Assembly (NCBI GenBank): GCA_903923905.1
Contig: CAIXZH010000116.1
Span: 55,077-119,076, forward strand
Direction of reading: 5' to 3'
DNA: 64,000 nt
Source: an uncultured Bacteroidia bacterium
GTDB taxonomy: Bacteria > Bacteroidota > Bacteroidia > Bacteroidales > Prolixibacteraceae
Position numbers and translations under genes: made by a program. This document shows, piece by piece, positions 43,995-51,837 of the stretch. Numbering within the stretch: the first letter of the stretch is position 1; every line of letters begins with the position of its first letter. The notes below the pieces were generated by a model. That model worked only from the letters and a program-made list of their open reading frames with translations. It was not told where the DNA came from and did no database searches.

Positions 43995-46900
43995 TTAAAA
44001 GTTAACATTAATTCCTAAAATATATGTCCTGGCGTGAGGATATGAGCAGTAATCGATACCTAATGAGTTGACACCAAAATTACCGGCAACATTATTTACT
44101 TCGGGGTCATACCCTGAGTATTTGGTGATTACAAACAGGTTCTGGGCAGCGAAATAAATGCGGGCAGATTTTATAACTGTCGGGAATACCTTGATTTTGT
44201 AACCAAAGGAGAGGTTGTCCAGACGAAGGAAGTCTGCATTTTCAACCCAGCGCGAAGAACAGTATACGATACCGCTTGTAAAGCCTGCTTTATGAAGTTC
44301 GGCTGCTGCAGGAGTTGTGTTTTGTCCGGGTAAACGGTTACCATTGCTTAATTCAGCCAAAGTGTTATTCCATATACTGGCGCCAAGCTGGCTCCTTAAC
44401 ACAAAAGACAAATCCCAGTTTTTGTAGCTGAAATTATTGGTGAAACCAATTACATAGTCAGGTAAAGCTTTTCCCAGAATTGACGGATTAGGTGAAGCAA
44501 AAGTCTCAGCATTATTCGATATGCCTGTGAAAACCTGTCCATAGAAAGATCCCAGGGACTGACCAACGCGAAGAATCTGCGGGTTACCACTTGCTCCTGC
44601 ACCGCTGCAAATACCATAATTAATGTCTTTATTATTATACAGTTCTGTAATCTTATTCTTGTTATATGCAACATTTAAATTGGCATTCCATTTGAAATCC
44701 TTTTTACTAACTATTGCAGCATCCAGGGTTAATTCTACCCCATTATTGGTCATAGCGCCGACATTTTCCAGATAGGTGGAAGCTACAGCCGGTTGAATGG
44801 CTGAGATAGCGAGCAGAAGGTTGGTTGTTTTTTTACTGTACACATCAATAGTACCTCTTAGCCTGCTTTTAAAAACGGCAAAATCAATACCGGCATTAAA
44901 CTGGGCTGTCTGTTCCCATTTCAGGTTGGGATTGGCAATCCCGGTAATGTTATAAGGCGGATAGAAAGTGCCTCCGAAATAGGTGCCCGCACTACTATTG
45001 ATTGCGTAGGTTGAGCTATACTTGAAGTTACCAATATTCTGGTTCCCTGTAACACCATAACCAACGCGGAGTTTCAGATCATCAATTCCCTTAGCATCTT
45101 TCATGAAATCTTCTTCTTTTATTTTCCAAGCAAATGCTGCAGATGGGAAAGTTGCCCAACGGTTGTTTGGGCCAAAACGTGAAGATCCATCCTGACGAAC
45201 AGTGGCTGTTAAAAAATATTTGTTGTTATAACTGTAATTAGCGCGGCCATAGAAGGATATCAACCTGTTTATTTCTTCGTTGTTTGAGGAAACCGCATTC
45301 ACACCTCCTCCAATATTGTCAGCACCTAAATTATCAGTCACAAAACCTGTGGCAACTGTCGATTGAATATAATTATCAAATTCCTGCCAGGAATATCCAC
45401 CAACCAGATTCAAGGCATGCTTTTCGGCAAAGGTTTTATTATAAGTCAGGTAAGTTTCAATCAGTTTATTGGAGTGGATTGTATTTTCAAGCAATGCACG
45501 TCCTTGTACTGATTTTGCAGGCATGGAGTTAATAGGTTGATAGACTTTACGCAAAGCAGCATCCTCATCATAGCCAAGATTGGCTTTTAAGGATAAAACT
45601 TTAGGAATGAAAAAGAAAGTAGCATCTCCATTCAGAATGGCCCTGTTTCCCTTTGTTTGATCAGTAATCTCTTTAACCAGAGCTACCGGATTTCTTGCGG
45701 AGACGGAGCCTGCTTCTTTGAAGGTACCATCCGCATTATAGATGGGTTGAGTTGGGTCATATTTCAACGCATTATTAATGACACCACCATCAGCTCCATT
45801 AGTCTGTTGCTCCAGGAAGTTGTTAAATTTATAGTTGTAATTGTTTGCATTCAGGTTGAGAATTAACCGGTCATCAAACATTTTATGATTCACGTTAATA
45901 CGTGCGGTATAACGATCAAGTCCTGAAGCCAAAACAATTCCATCCTGGAGTGAGGCACTTACGGATGCTCTGTATGAAGTTGATTTATTGCCACTTCCAA
46001 ACGTTATGGAGTGATTTTGACTTAATGCTTTTCTGAAAATAGCATCTTGCCAGTCTGTGCTTGCTCCGGTCGAAGCTCCCGGCACATATTGACGGTACTG
46101 GTCGGCAGATAGAACACTAATTTTCTTTGAGGCTGAAGAGGTGCCTGCTGAACCTGAATAACTCAGGGATAGGACACCTTCTTTTCCCCCTTTGGTCTTG
46201 ATCAGAATTACCCCATTGGCCCCACGCGAACCATAGATGGCTGTTGCAGAGGCATCTTTCAGTACGGTAATTGACTCAATATCATCAGATGCAATCATTG
46301 AAAGAGGATTGACAGCCATATTGCTCACTCCGTAATCACCACCGAGGTCGGTGGAAGACCGCGAATTGTCTACTGGTACACCATCTATAACATAAAGAGG
46401 CTCACTTGACGCCGAAATGGAGTTGACCCCTCTAATCCTAACATTCGTATTTGCTCCGGGTTGCCCGTTATTGGGGGATACCTGAACACCTGCAATATGA
46501 CCTGTAATTAGCAATTCAGGCGAAGTTGTATTGCCATTATTGAAATCACTACTATTGATTACGGCTAATGCTCCTGTTGCATCCGATTTCTTGATCGATC
46601 CATAACCAATCACAACAACCTCACTTATTCCGACTATGTCTTCCTGCAATACCACATTTATAATTGACTGGCCTACAATTGTCACATCTTTAGCCTTCAT
46701 CCCAATTAAAGAAAATGAAAGGGTTTTGGCATCTGCAGGAACCAATAAATTATAGTTTCCATCTTTATCGGTAACTGTACCAAGTATAGTCCCTTTTACA
46801 ACAATTGAAGCTCCGGGGATTGCCATTCCGGTCTGATCGGTAACCTTACCAGATATTTTGTTCTCTTTTTGCTGGCCTTCGTTGGATGAACCGGAAGTCA

Positions 46901-47252
46901 AAACAATCTGGCGATCAATCACCTGATATTTTACATCGGTTCCTGTAAATAATTCCTCAAGGATATCTGCAATCTTCTCTTCATTGGCATTTATTGAAAC
47001 CTTACGGTTAATATCAATCTGCTTCTGATTGAATAAAAAGAAGAATTCGCTTTTATTTTCGATTTGGTTCAGGACGTCATCAATCCTTGAATCGGACATC
47101 TTCAACGTTATCCTGGTCGACTGAGAGTAACTTGAGGCAGCCAACATACTGTTAATCCCAAGAATAAGCATTAAAACCATTAGTCGCATAATTCGTGAAA
47201 TTTTAGTTAGTATTGGGGCATAGGTATCCCCGTAGTTAAATTTTTTATTCAT
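43995..47252 (-). CDS. SusC-like TonB-dependent transporter with N-terminal signalling domain (locus 2)
   Basis: 1085 residues. After the signal peptide (core about 22-42) comes an STN (secretin/TonB short N-terminal) domain at about 50-118, with DVLNQIENKSEFFFLF and DVKYQVIDRQIVLTSG, then a CarboxypepD_reg-like domain (about 130-210), the plug (VVVIGYGSIKKSDATGA; LYVIDGVPVDN; DASATAIYGSRGANGV) and the barrel. The STN domain marks it as a transducer that signals binding to the FecR anti-sigma factor encoded upstream, in the FecA/FecR/FecI manner. It imports the locus 2 glycan together with the SusD encoded downstream. The locus 1 SusC lacks the STN domain. Confidence 0.95.
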   Translation of the reverse strand: MNKKFNYGDTYAPILTKISRIMRLMVLMLILGINSMLAASSYSQSTRITLKMSDSRIDDVLNQIENKSEFFFLFNQKQIDINRKVSINANEEKIADILEELFTGTDVKYQVIDRQIVLTSGSSNEGQQKENKISGKVTDQTGMAIPGASIVVKGTILGTVTDKDGNYNLLVPADAKTLSFSLIGMKAKDVTIVGQSIINVVLQEDIVGISEVVVIGYGSIKKSDATGALAVINSSDFNNGNTTSPELLITGHIAGVQVSPNNGQPGANTNVRIRGVNSISASSEPLYVIDGVPVDNSRSSTDLGGDYGVSNMAVNPLSMIASDDIESITVLKDASATAIYGSRGANGVILIKTKGGKEGVLSLSYSGSAGTSSASKKISVLSADQYRQYVPGASTGASTDWQDAIFRKALSQNHSITFGSGNKSTSYRASVSASLQDGIVLASGLDRYTARINVNHKMFDDRLILNLNANNYNYKFNNFLEQQTNGADGGVINNALKYDPTQPIYNADGTFKEAGSVSARNPVALVKEITDQTKGNRAILNGDATFFFIPKVLSLKANLGYDEDAALRKVYQPINSMPAKSVQGRALLENTIHSNKLIETYLTYNKTFAEKHALNLVGGYSWQEFDNYIQSTVATGFVTDNLGADNIGGGVNAVSSNNEEINRLISFYGRANYSYNNKYFLTATVRQDGSSRFGPNNRWATFPSAAFAWKIKEEDFMKDAKGIDDLKLRVGYGVTGNQNIGNFKYSSTYAINSSAGTYFGGTFYPPYNITGIANPNLKWEQTAQFNAGIDFAVFKSRLRGTIDVYSKKTTNLLLAISAIQPAVASTYLENVGAMTNNGVELTLDAAIVSKKDFKWNANLNVAYNKNKITELYNNKDINYGICSGAGASGNPQILRVGQSLGSFYGQVFTGISNNAETFASPNPSILGKALPDYVIGFTNNFSYKNWDLSFVLRSQLGASIWNNTLAELSNGNRLPGQNTTPAAAELHKAGFTSGIVYCSSRWVENADFLRLDNLSFGYKIKVFPTVIKSARIYFAAQNLFVITKYSGYDPEVNNVAGNFGVNSLGIDYCSYPHARTYILGINVNF

Positions 47253-47381
47253 ACTTTTGTATTGTTAGTGAATTTTTAATTTTTAAACATTACTAATTAT
47301 GACAGGAAGACGGGCCAACGTTTTCCTGTTGTTTTTTTAGTTTGGTCTTTTTCTCATAGGCAACTAAATTTTAAGGGGTTA

Positions 47382-48449
47382 TTATTTTGATTTTCGAACA
47401 CTTAGGACTATCGTTTGTTTCGAATAACTACCGTCAGCTTCTCTTACCCGATCTTCAATCTTAAAATCGAGCGGTGAAGATATTTTCAGGAGCCGAAGCA
47501 CTTCCCTTAAATTTTCATCTTCAAATGTGGCCCTGTAGCGGATATCAGCATGTTGCGGATTTTGGACCAGGACATTTACATTGTACCATCTGCCAAGTTG
47601 TCTGGCCAGATCTTCAAGTGAAGCATTGCGTAACATCAACTTACCCTCTTTCCATGCGGAGAAGTTCCGGGCGGGAACATTTGATTTGGTTAACGTTTGT
47701 TTTCCAGGGTTATAGGTTAGCTGATCGTCAGGTTTCATCTCAACAGGAGTCTTAAACCGATCACTTTTAAGGAGAATACTTCCCCGTTCAAGGGTGACGT
47801 CTGTTTGATCTTCATCGGAATAGGCAGCAACATTAAATGCAGTCCCTTTAACTTCAATATCGATAAATTTAGTTTTTACCAGAAATTTATGGACATCATC
47901 ATGCTTTACGTCGAAAAAACCTTCTCCACTGAGTTGTACTACTCTAGATTGATTGAAATTTAAAGCATATTTCATTGTCGATCCACTGTTTAACCAGCCA
48001 AATGACCCGTCGGGAAGATTGAATTTAATCCTTGAGCCAAGCGGAGCGCTTATTTCAGCGTACCCTTCATCTGCAACAGACTTTTGGGTATGAAAGGTTA
48101 TCACGCCGGCATAGACTAAAATTGGAATCAGTAGGATCGCGGCAATTCGGGCGTACCAGGTAATCAGCCTATGAACCGGAGTTTCTGCATTCTTCTGTGG
48201 TGTATTGTTAATTTTGAAGTTCAATTGATACAATATATGATCCAGCTTGTGGTTATCTGTATGTTCATTTAAAGAATTATTCCATTGTTCTTTAAGAACT
48301 TCTTTTAACTCATCAAGATTTGATTCTTCTTTAAACGAATCAATCAGATAATTCTCCTCTTCAATTGAAAATTCTCCATTAAAATATGCCTCAATCCGCT
48401 CTTTGTCAATTCCCACCATGTCTTCTTGTTTGATAAATAAGGTTGCCAT
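47382..48449 (-). CDS. FecR-family anti-sigma factor (locus 2)
   Basis: 355 residues. A cytoplasmic N-terminal segment (1-92), one membrane helix (about 95-117, ARIAAILLIPILVYAG), and a periplasmic FecR domain with EISAPLGSRIKFNLPDGS, VQLSGEGFFDV and KGTAFNVAAYSDE, followed by the C-terminal DUF4974-type STN-like segment (ASLEDLARQLGRWYNV). It holds the ECF sigma factor inactive until the STN domain of the SusC reports ligand. It stands between the sigma gene and the SusC gene, 129 bases before the latter. That gap contains a weak hairpin (ACAGGAA/TTCCTGT) and nothing else noticeable. Confidence 0.94.
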   Translation of the reverse strand: MATLFIKQEDMVGIDKERIEAYFNGEFSIEEENYLIDSFKEESNLDELKEVLKEQWNNSLNEHTDNHKLDHILYQLNFKINNTPQKNAETPVHRLITWYARIAAILLIPILVYAGVITFHTQKSVADEGYAEISAPLGSRIKFNLPDGSFGWLNSGSTMKYALNFNQSRVVQLSGEGFFDVKHDDVHKFLVKTKFIDIEVKGTAFNVAAYSDEDQTDVTLERGSILLKSDRFKTPVEMKPDDQLTYNPGKQTLTKSNVPARNFSAWKEGKLMLRNASLEDLARQLGRWYNVNVLVQNPQHADIRYRATFEDENLREVLRLLKISSPLDFKIEDRVREADGSYSKQTIVLSVRKSK

Positions 48450-48569
48450 AACAAAATGTTCAGAACGGTAATTAAACCAATTAAGCTATTTTGCCTGGAT
48501 AGTAGTAATATCCGCCAACTCAATATTTCCCCTATTGGAATTGAAACAATATTTTTTTTTGGAATCGGT

Positions 48570-49151
48570 TCAGGAATAGAAAAGCATGAAGAAGAGGATT
48601 CCAGCCAGATCTTCCTTGGCCAGATGCTCCCTGACAAACTTAACAGCTTCACCAAGCTGGTTTTCGACTGTTCTGGGACTGGTTCCAAATTCTTCGGAAA
48701 TCTCTTTTACGGAACACCCTTCAAACCGGCTCTTTATGAACACCTCTTTGCGACGTTGTGGTAAATGTTGGATGATCTTGTCAATATTACTTTTAGTCGA
48801 CTGATAATCAATGTCGTGTACTGTTGACTGATCGATGTCTGCAAGAATTTGTTGTTCCAGGAATTTGGTATTTAATGCCCTTTTTACAAAATATTTCCTG
48901 ATCCTATTAAATGCAATAGTAAATATATAGGCTTTAAAAGAGAGATCTTCTTTTAAGTCAACCCGTTTTTCCCAAACTTTCATGAAAACGTCCTGTACCA
49001 GTTCTTCGGCATCGGCCTCTGATTTCAGATAGCCATGGGCAAAACGATATATCCTGTTCCCGTAAAGCTGGAACAGTTCATTAAAAGCTTTGACTTCCCC
49101 TTTTGATAAAGCTTTTACCAATTGTGCTTCTGAAAGATTTGAAAGATTCAA
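48570..49151 (-). CDS. ECF sigma factor, FecI/RpoE-like, Bacteroidota PUL type (locus 2)
   Basis: 193 residues. Sigma region 2 is at about 20-85 (NELFQLYGNRIYRFAHGYL, AEELVQDVFMKVWEKR) and region 4 at about 125-180 (QRRKEVFIKSRFEGCSVKEI, GTSPRTVENQL). The frame has no ATG near its start; TTG at 49151 is the only practical start codon because a stop lies four codons upstream and the protein already begins at the usual family N-terminus. It should direct RNA polymerase to the locus 2 SusC promoter when released by the FecR protein encoded 120 bases downstream. Confidence 0.93.
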   Translation of the reverse strand: MNLSNLSEAQLVKALSKGEVKAFNELFQLYGNRIYRFAHGYLKSEADAEELVQDVFMKVWEKRVDLKEDLSFKAYIFTIAFNRIRKYFVKRALNTKFLEQQILADIDQSTVHDIDYQSTKSNIDKIIQHLPQRRKEVFIKSRFEGCSVKEISEEFGTSPRTVENQLGEAVKFVREHLAKEDLAGILFFMLFYS

Positions 49152-49184
49152 GATTAAGTCTTAGGTAAGATTTTACTTACATTA

Positions 49185-49192
49185 CAAATATA
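49185..49192 (-). promoter_or_regulatory. Candidate -7 element (TATATTTG) of the sigma factor gene
   Basis: TATATTTG on the minus strand fits TAnnTTTG and lies 34 bases before the start codon. No good TTTG is seen at the -33 distance. The rest of the 249-base gap to the carbamoyltransferase stop is AT-rich and empty of genes. Confidence 0.3.
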
Positions 49193-49400
49193 CACTTTTC
49201 AATTATTTTATTGTTTAATTTTCGATTATTTAGGTTTTGAGTTATTGATTAATCTTTGAATTCCAAAGATTGTATTAGATTATATCGGACGTGGTTGTTA
49301 GTAAATACTTGTGATTTTACTTCCAATCCGGATTTATTTTTTAAAAATATCTTCAATTATTATGCCGAATTTGTCAATGGTTTGTATTCTTTTAGTTCGT

Positions 49401-51257
49401 TCAATCCGGATTTACTTGATTCCTTTTCGCTTTGGGAAGTGGTTTCTGAATAGTCCGTTCGAGTAAATAGTTTCCCATGACCAGATAATCCATATCAGAA
49501 CCCATGAAGTCCAGGTATGCATCCTGGGGAGTACAGACAATGGGCTCTCCCCTAATATTAAAAGAGGTGTTGACTACCATTCCACAACCGGTAATTTTCT
49601 TGAAATCACTGATTAACTTCCAGAACCTCGGATTTGATATTTTAGTAACAGTTTGAATGCGTGATGAATAGTCTATATGGGTTATGGCTGGTATACCTGA
49701 CCGGATATGGTACAATCGATCATAAAGGTTGAAATCGCAATAACCTATAGGCTCTTGAGCTCGAAGTTCCTTCTTCAAACCGGAAACAAAAAGCATATAA
49801 GGCGATGGTGTGGAAGACGAAAAATATTCCGTAAGGTCTTCCTGTAACACACTGGGAGCAAACGGCCGAAACCCCTCTCTGAATTTAATTTTTAGGTTAA
49901 GTTTCTTTTGGATCTCAGGATTTCGGGGATCTGCCAGGATACTTCGGTTTCCCAAAGCCCGCGGCCCAAATTCCATACGGCCTTGAAACCACCCAATAAT
50001 CTTGCCGTCAGCTATCTTTTGACTGACATTTAATGAAAGCTCACTAAAACATTCGAAATAGTTAAATAAAGCATCGTACCTTGTAAGTACTCGCCCGATT
50101 TCAGGATTGGAATATTGTGGACCCAATAAGGAATACTTCATGGCATCAAATGAAATCGGTTTAATTTTCTCTTTGCCAAAGTAAATATGATAAGCCGCAA
50201 ATGCAGCTCCCAATGCCCCTCCGGCATCCCCGGCTGCAGGTTGAATCCATATATTTTCGAATATCCCGGCTTCGGCTATTTTGCTGTTTGTCACACAATT
50301 CAAGGCTACACCACCAGCCATGACCAGATTCCTGCAACCGGTAATTGTACGGGCGGTGCGTGCTAAATCGATAACAATCATCTCAGTTATTTGCTGTATG
50401 GCTAATGCCAGATCCATATGTGCCTGGGTAATTTCTGATTCCGGTTCACGGCGTGAAAGACCTAAAAGCGACTTCCATTTCCGATCATTGGTCATAGTAA
50501 TCTGAGTGGCAAAATCGAAATATTCCATATTTAATAGAATTGAGCCGTCTGGCTTCACATCGACCATCTCGGTCATTATCTTTATTCGAAATTGGTTGGT
50601 CTGTTCCGAATCGGCGTTTCCATACGGGGCCAATCCCATGAGCTTGTATTCACCACTATTAACCCGAAATCCCAGATAATAGGTAAATGCCGAATAAAGT
50701 AATCCTACAGAATGGGGAAAATGAAGTTCTTTGAGAATTTTCAGGCTATTTGACTTACCTGCACAAATGGTTGTGGTTGCCCATTCACCGACACCATCTA
50801 TAGTCAGAATAGCAGCTTCGCCAAACGGAGAAGGGAAATAGGCACTGGCGGCGTGAGACAAATGATGTTCAGGGAAGAGTACTGGTATCTTTGCTGTACC
50901 GAACTGTTTCAAATGCCTGTAAAGTAGCCTTTTCATAAATAATTTTTCCTTTATCCATATAGGAATCGCAACCAGAAAACTTCTTAGGCCAACTGGCGCA
51001 AAAGCATGATAGGTTTCTAGTAACCTTTCAAATTTCAGCAATGGCTTATCGTAAAATACGATGGCCGAAAGATCATTAAAATCAATATCCGACTCATCAA
51101 GCACATACCTGATTGCGTTCTCAGGGAAACCTGAATCATGCTTAATCCGGGTGAATCGTTCTTCCTGGGCTGCGGCTATAATTTCCCCATCGACGAGAAT
51201 AACAGCAGCACTGTCGTGATAAAATGCAGATATACCTAGTATTGAAATGCGGGTCAT
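49401..51257 (-). CDS. O-carbamoyltransferase, NodU/CmcH/SxtI family
   Basis: 618 residues, cytoplasmic, the normal family length. The N-terminal Kae1-like domain has GISAFYHDSAA (His14) and the metal-binding histidines in HHLSHAASAYF (131, 132, 135), with DGVGEWATT following. The C-terminal YrdC-like domain has GRMEFGPRALGNRSILADPR and KFREGFRPFAPSVL. Such enzymes make carbamoyl-adenylate from carbamoyl phosphate and ATP and transfer carbamoyl to a hydroxyl of a sugar, antibiotic or toxin. Two bases separate it from the 49-residue DUF5989/SxtK-like gene. It is the last gene of the cassette. The acceptor is unknown; a cell-surface glycan or lipid is a reasonable inference from the SGNH partner. 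Confidence 0.93.
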   Translation of the reverse strand: MTRISILGISAFYHDSAAVILVDGEIIAAAQEERFTRIKHDSGFPENAIRYVLDESDIDFNDLSAIVFYDKPLLKFERLLETYHAFAPVGLRSFLVAIPIWIKEKLFMKRLLYRHLKQFGTAKIPVLFPEHHLSHAASAYFPSPFGEAAILTIDGVGEWATTTICAGKSNSLKILKELHFPHSVGLLYSAFTYYLGFRVNSGEYKLMGLAPYGNADSEQTNQFRIKIMTEMVDVKPDGSILLNMEYFDFATQITMTNDRKWKSLLGLSRREPESEITQAHMDLALAIQQITEMIVIDLARTARTITGCRNLVMAGGVALNCVTNSKIAEAGIFENIWIQPAAGDAGGALGAAFAAYHIYFGKEKIKPISFDAMKYSLLGPQYSNPEIGRVLTRYDALFNYFECFSELSLNVSQKIADGKIIGWFQGRMEFGPRALGNRSILADPRNPEIQKKLNLKIKFREGFRPFAPSVLQEDLTEYFSSSTPSPYMLFVSGLKKELRAQEPIGYCDFNLYDRLYHIRSGIPAITHIDYSSRIQTVTKISNPRFWKLISDFKKITGCGMVVNTSFNIRGEPIVCTPQDAYLDFMGSDMDYLVMGNYLLERTIQKPLPKAKRNQVNPD

Positions 51258-51259
51258 GC

Positions 51260-51409
51260 CTAAAATATGGTGTAAATGAATGGCGCCAAAGCTGATGCCC
51301 CGGATAACGCAATTACCAGGGCCAAAAACAATAAGATCAGGATTAGCGGGATCATCCAGAATTTTTTCCGTGTTTTAAGAAAGCGAAACAGTTCTTTAAG
51401 AAATTCCAT
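51260..51409 (-). CDS. 49-residue membrane protein, DUF5989/SxtK-like
   Basis: A short gene starting at the ATG at 51409 and ending with TAG two bases before the carbamoyltransferase start. The peptide begins MEFLKELFRFLKTRKKFWMI, has a single membrane helix (about 19-38) and ends in a conserved-looking APFIYTIF. This composition, size and position next to a NodU-type carbamoyltransferase match the DUF5989 family and the small sxtK gene next to sxtI/sxtJ in saxitoxin clusters. Function is unknown; the basic amphipathic N-terminus suggests a membrane adaptor for the enzyme. Confidence 0.8.
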   Translation of the reverse strand: MEFLKELFRFLKTRKKFWMIPLILILLFLALVIALSGASALAPFIYTIF

Positions 51410-51429
51410 GTCACGATAAATTTTGGGGT

Positions 51430-51837
51430 TTAGAAGGAATCTGCCATATCTTCGGCAGTATAGGTGTGGTCACGATCAATCATGACCGATTGAGTCCCTT
51501 TTTTAAATTGTTTTAGCCGCAGTGTGTCGTGGCCAAAGAGTTTCCGAAATAAACCCATTGGAGTCAGGATCAGGTAGTAAACCAGACCTAGCAATACTGC
51601 GGTGCTGATTTTACTTAAGATTGCTGATAATGCAAACCATAAAAATGCAAACGGATAAAATAATAATGGAACGAAAAGTGTGATCAAACAGGCAACTATG
51701 GCGATAAAAATTAAAATTTTAGCATTAAACCAAATTGCAAAGACACAAACAACCAGAACTGCCACCAATCCAAATTCAACAACCTGTTTTTTCCCGATTT
51801 TGGGGTTGGTTACTTTAATTTTTTCCATAATTAACAT
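51430..51837 (-). CDS. SxtJ-family small membrane protein
   Basis: 135 residues (132 if the second ATG at 51828, giving MEKIKVTNPKIGKKQ, is used; this resembles the usual family N-terminus). Two to three membrane helices lie between about residues 22 and 95, followed by a conserved segment TPMGLFRKLFGHDTLRLK and a polar tail. This matches the SxtJ family of unknown function that accompanies carbamoyltransferases. Its start overlaps the end of the SGNH gene by 23 bases (14 with the second ATG) and the DUF5989-like gene follows after 20 bases, so the genes are tightly linked. Confidence 0.82.
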   Translation of the reverse strand: MLIMEKIKVTNPKIGKKQVVEFGLVAVLVVCVFAIWFNAKILIFIAIVACLITLFVPLLFYPFAFLWFALSAILSKISTAVLLGLVYYLILTPMGLFRKLFGHDTLRLKQFKKGTQSVMIDRDHTYTAEDMADSF

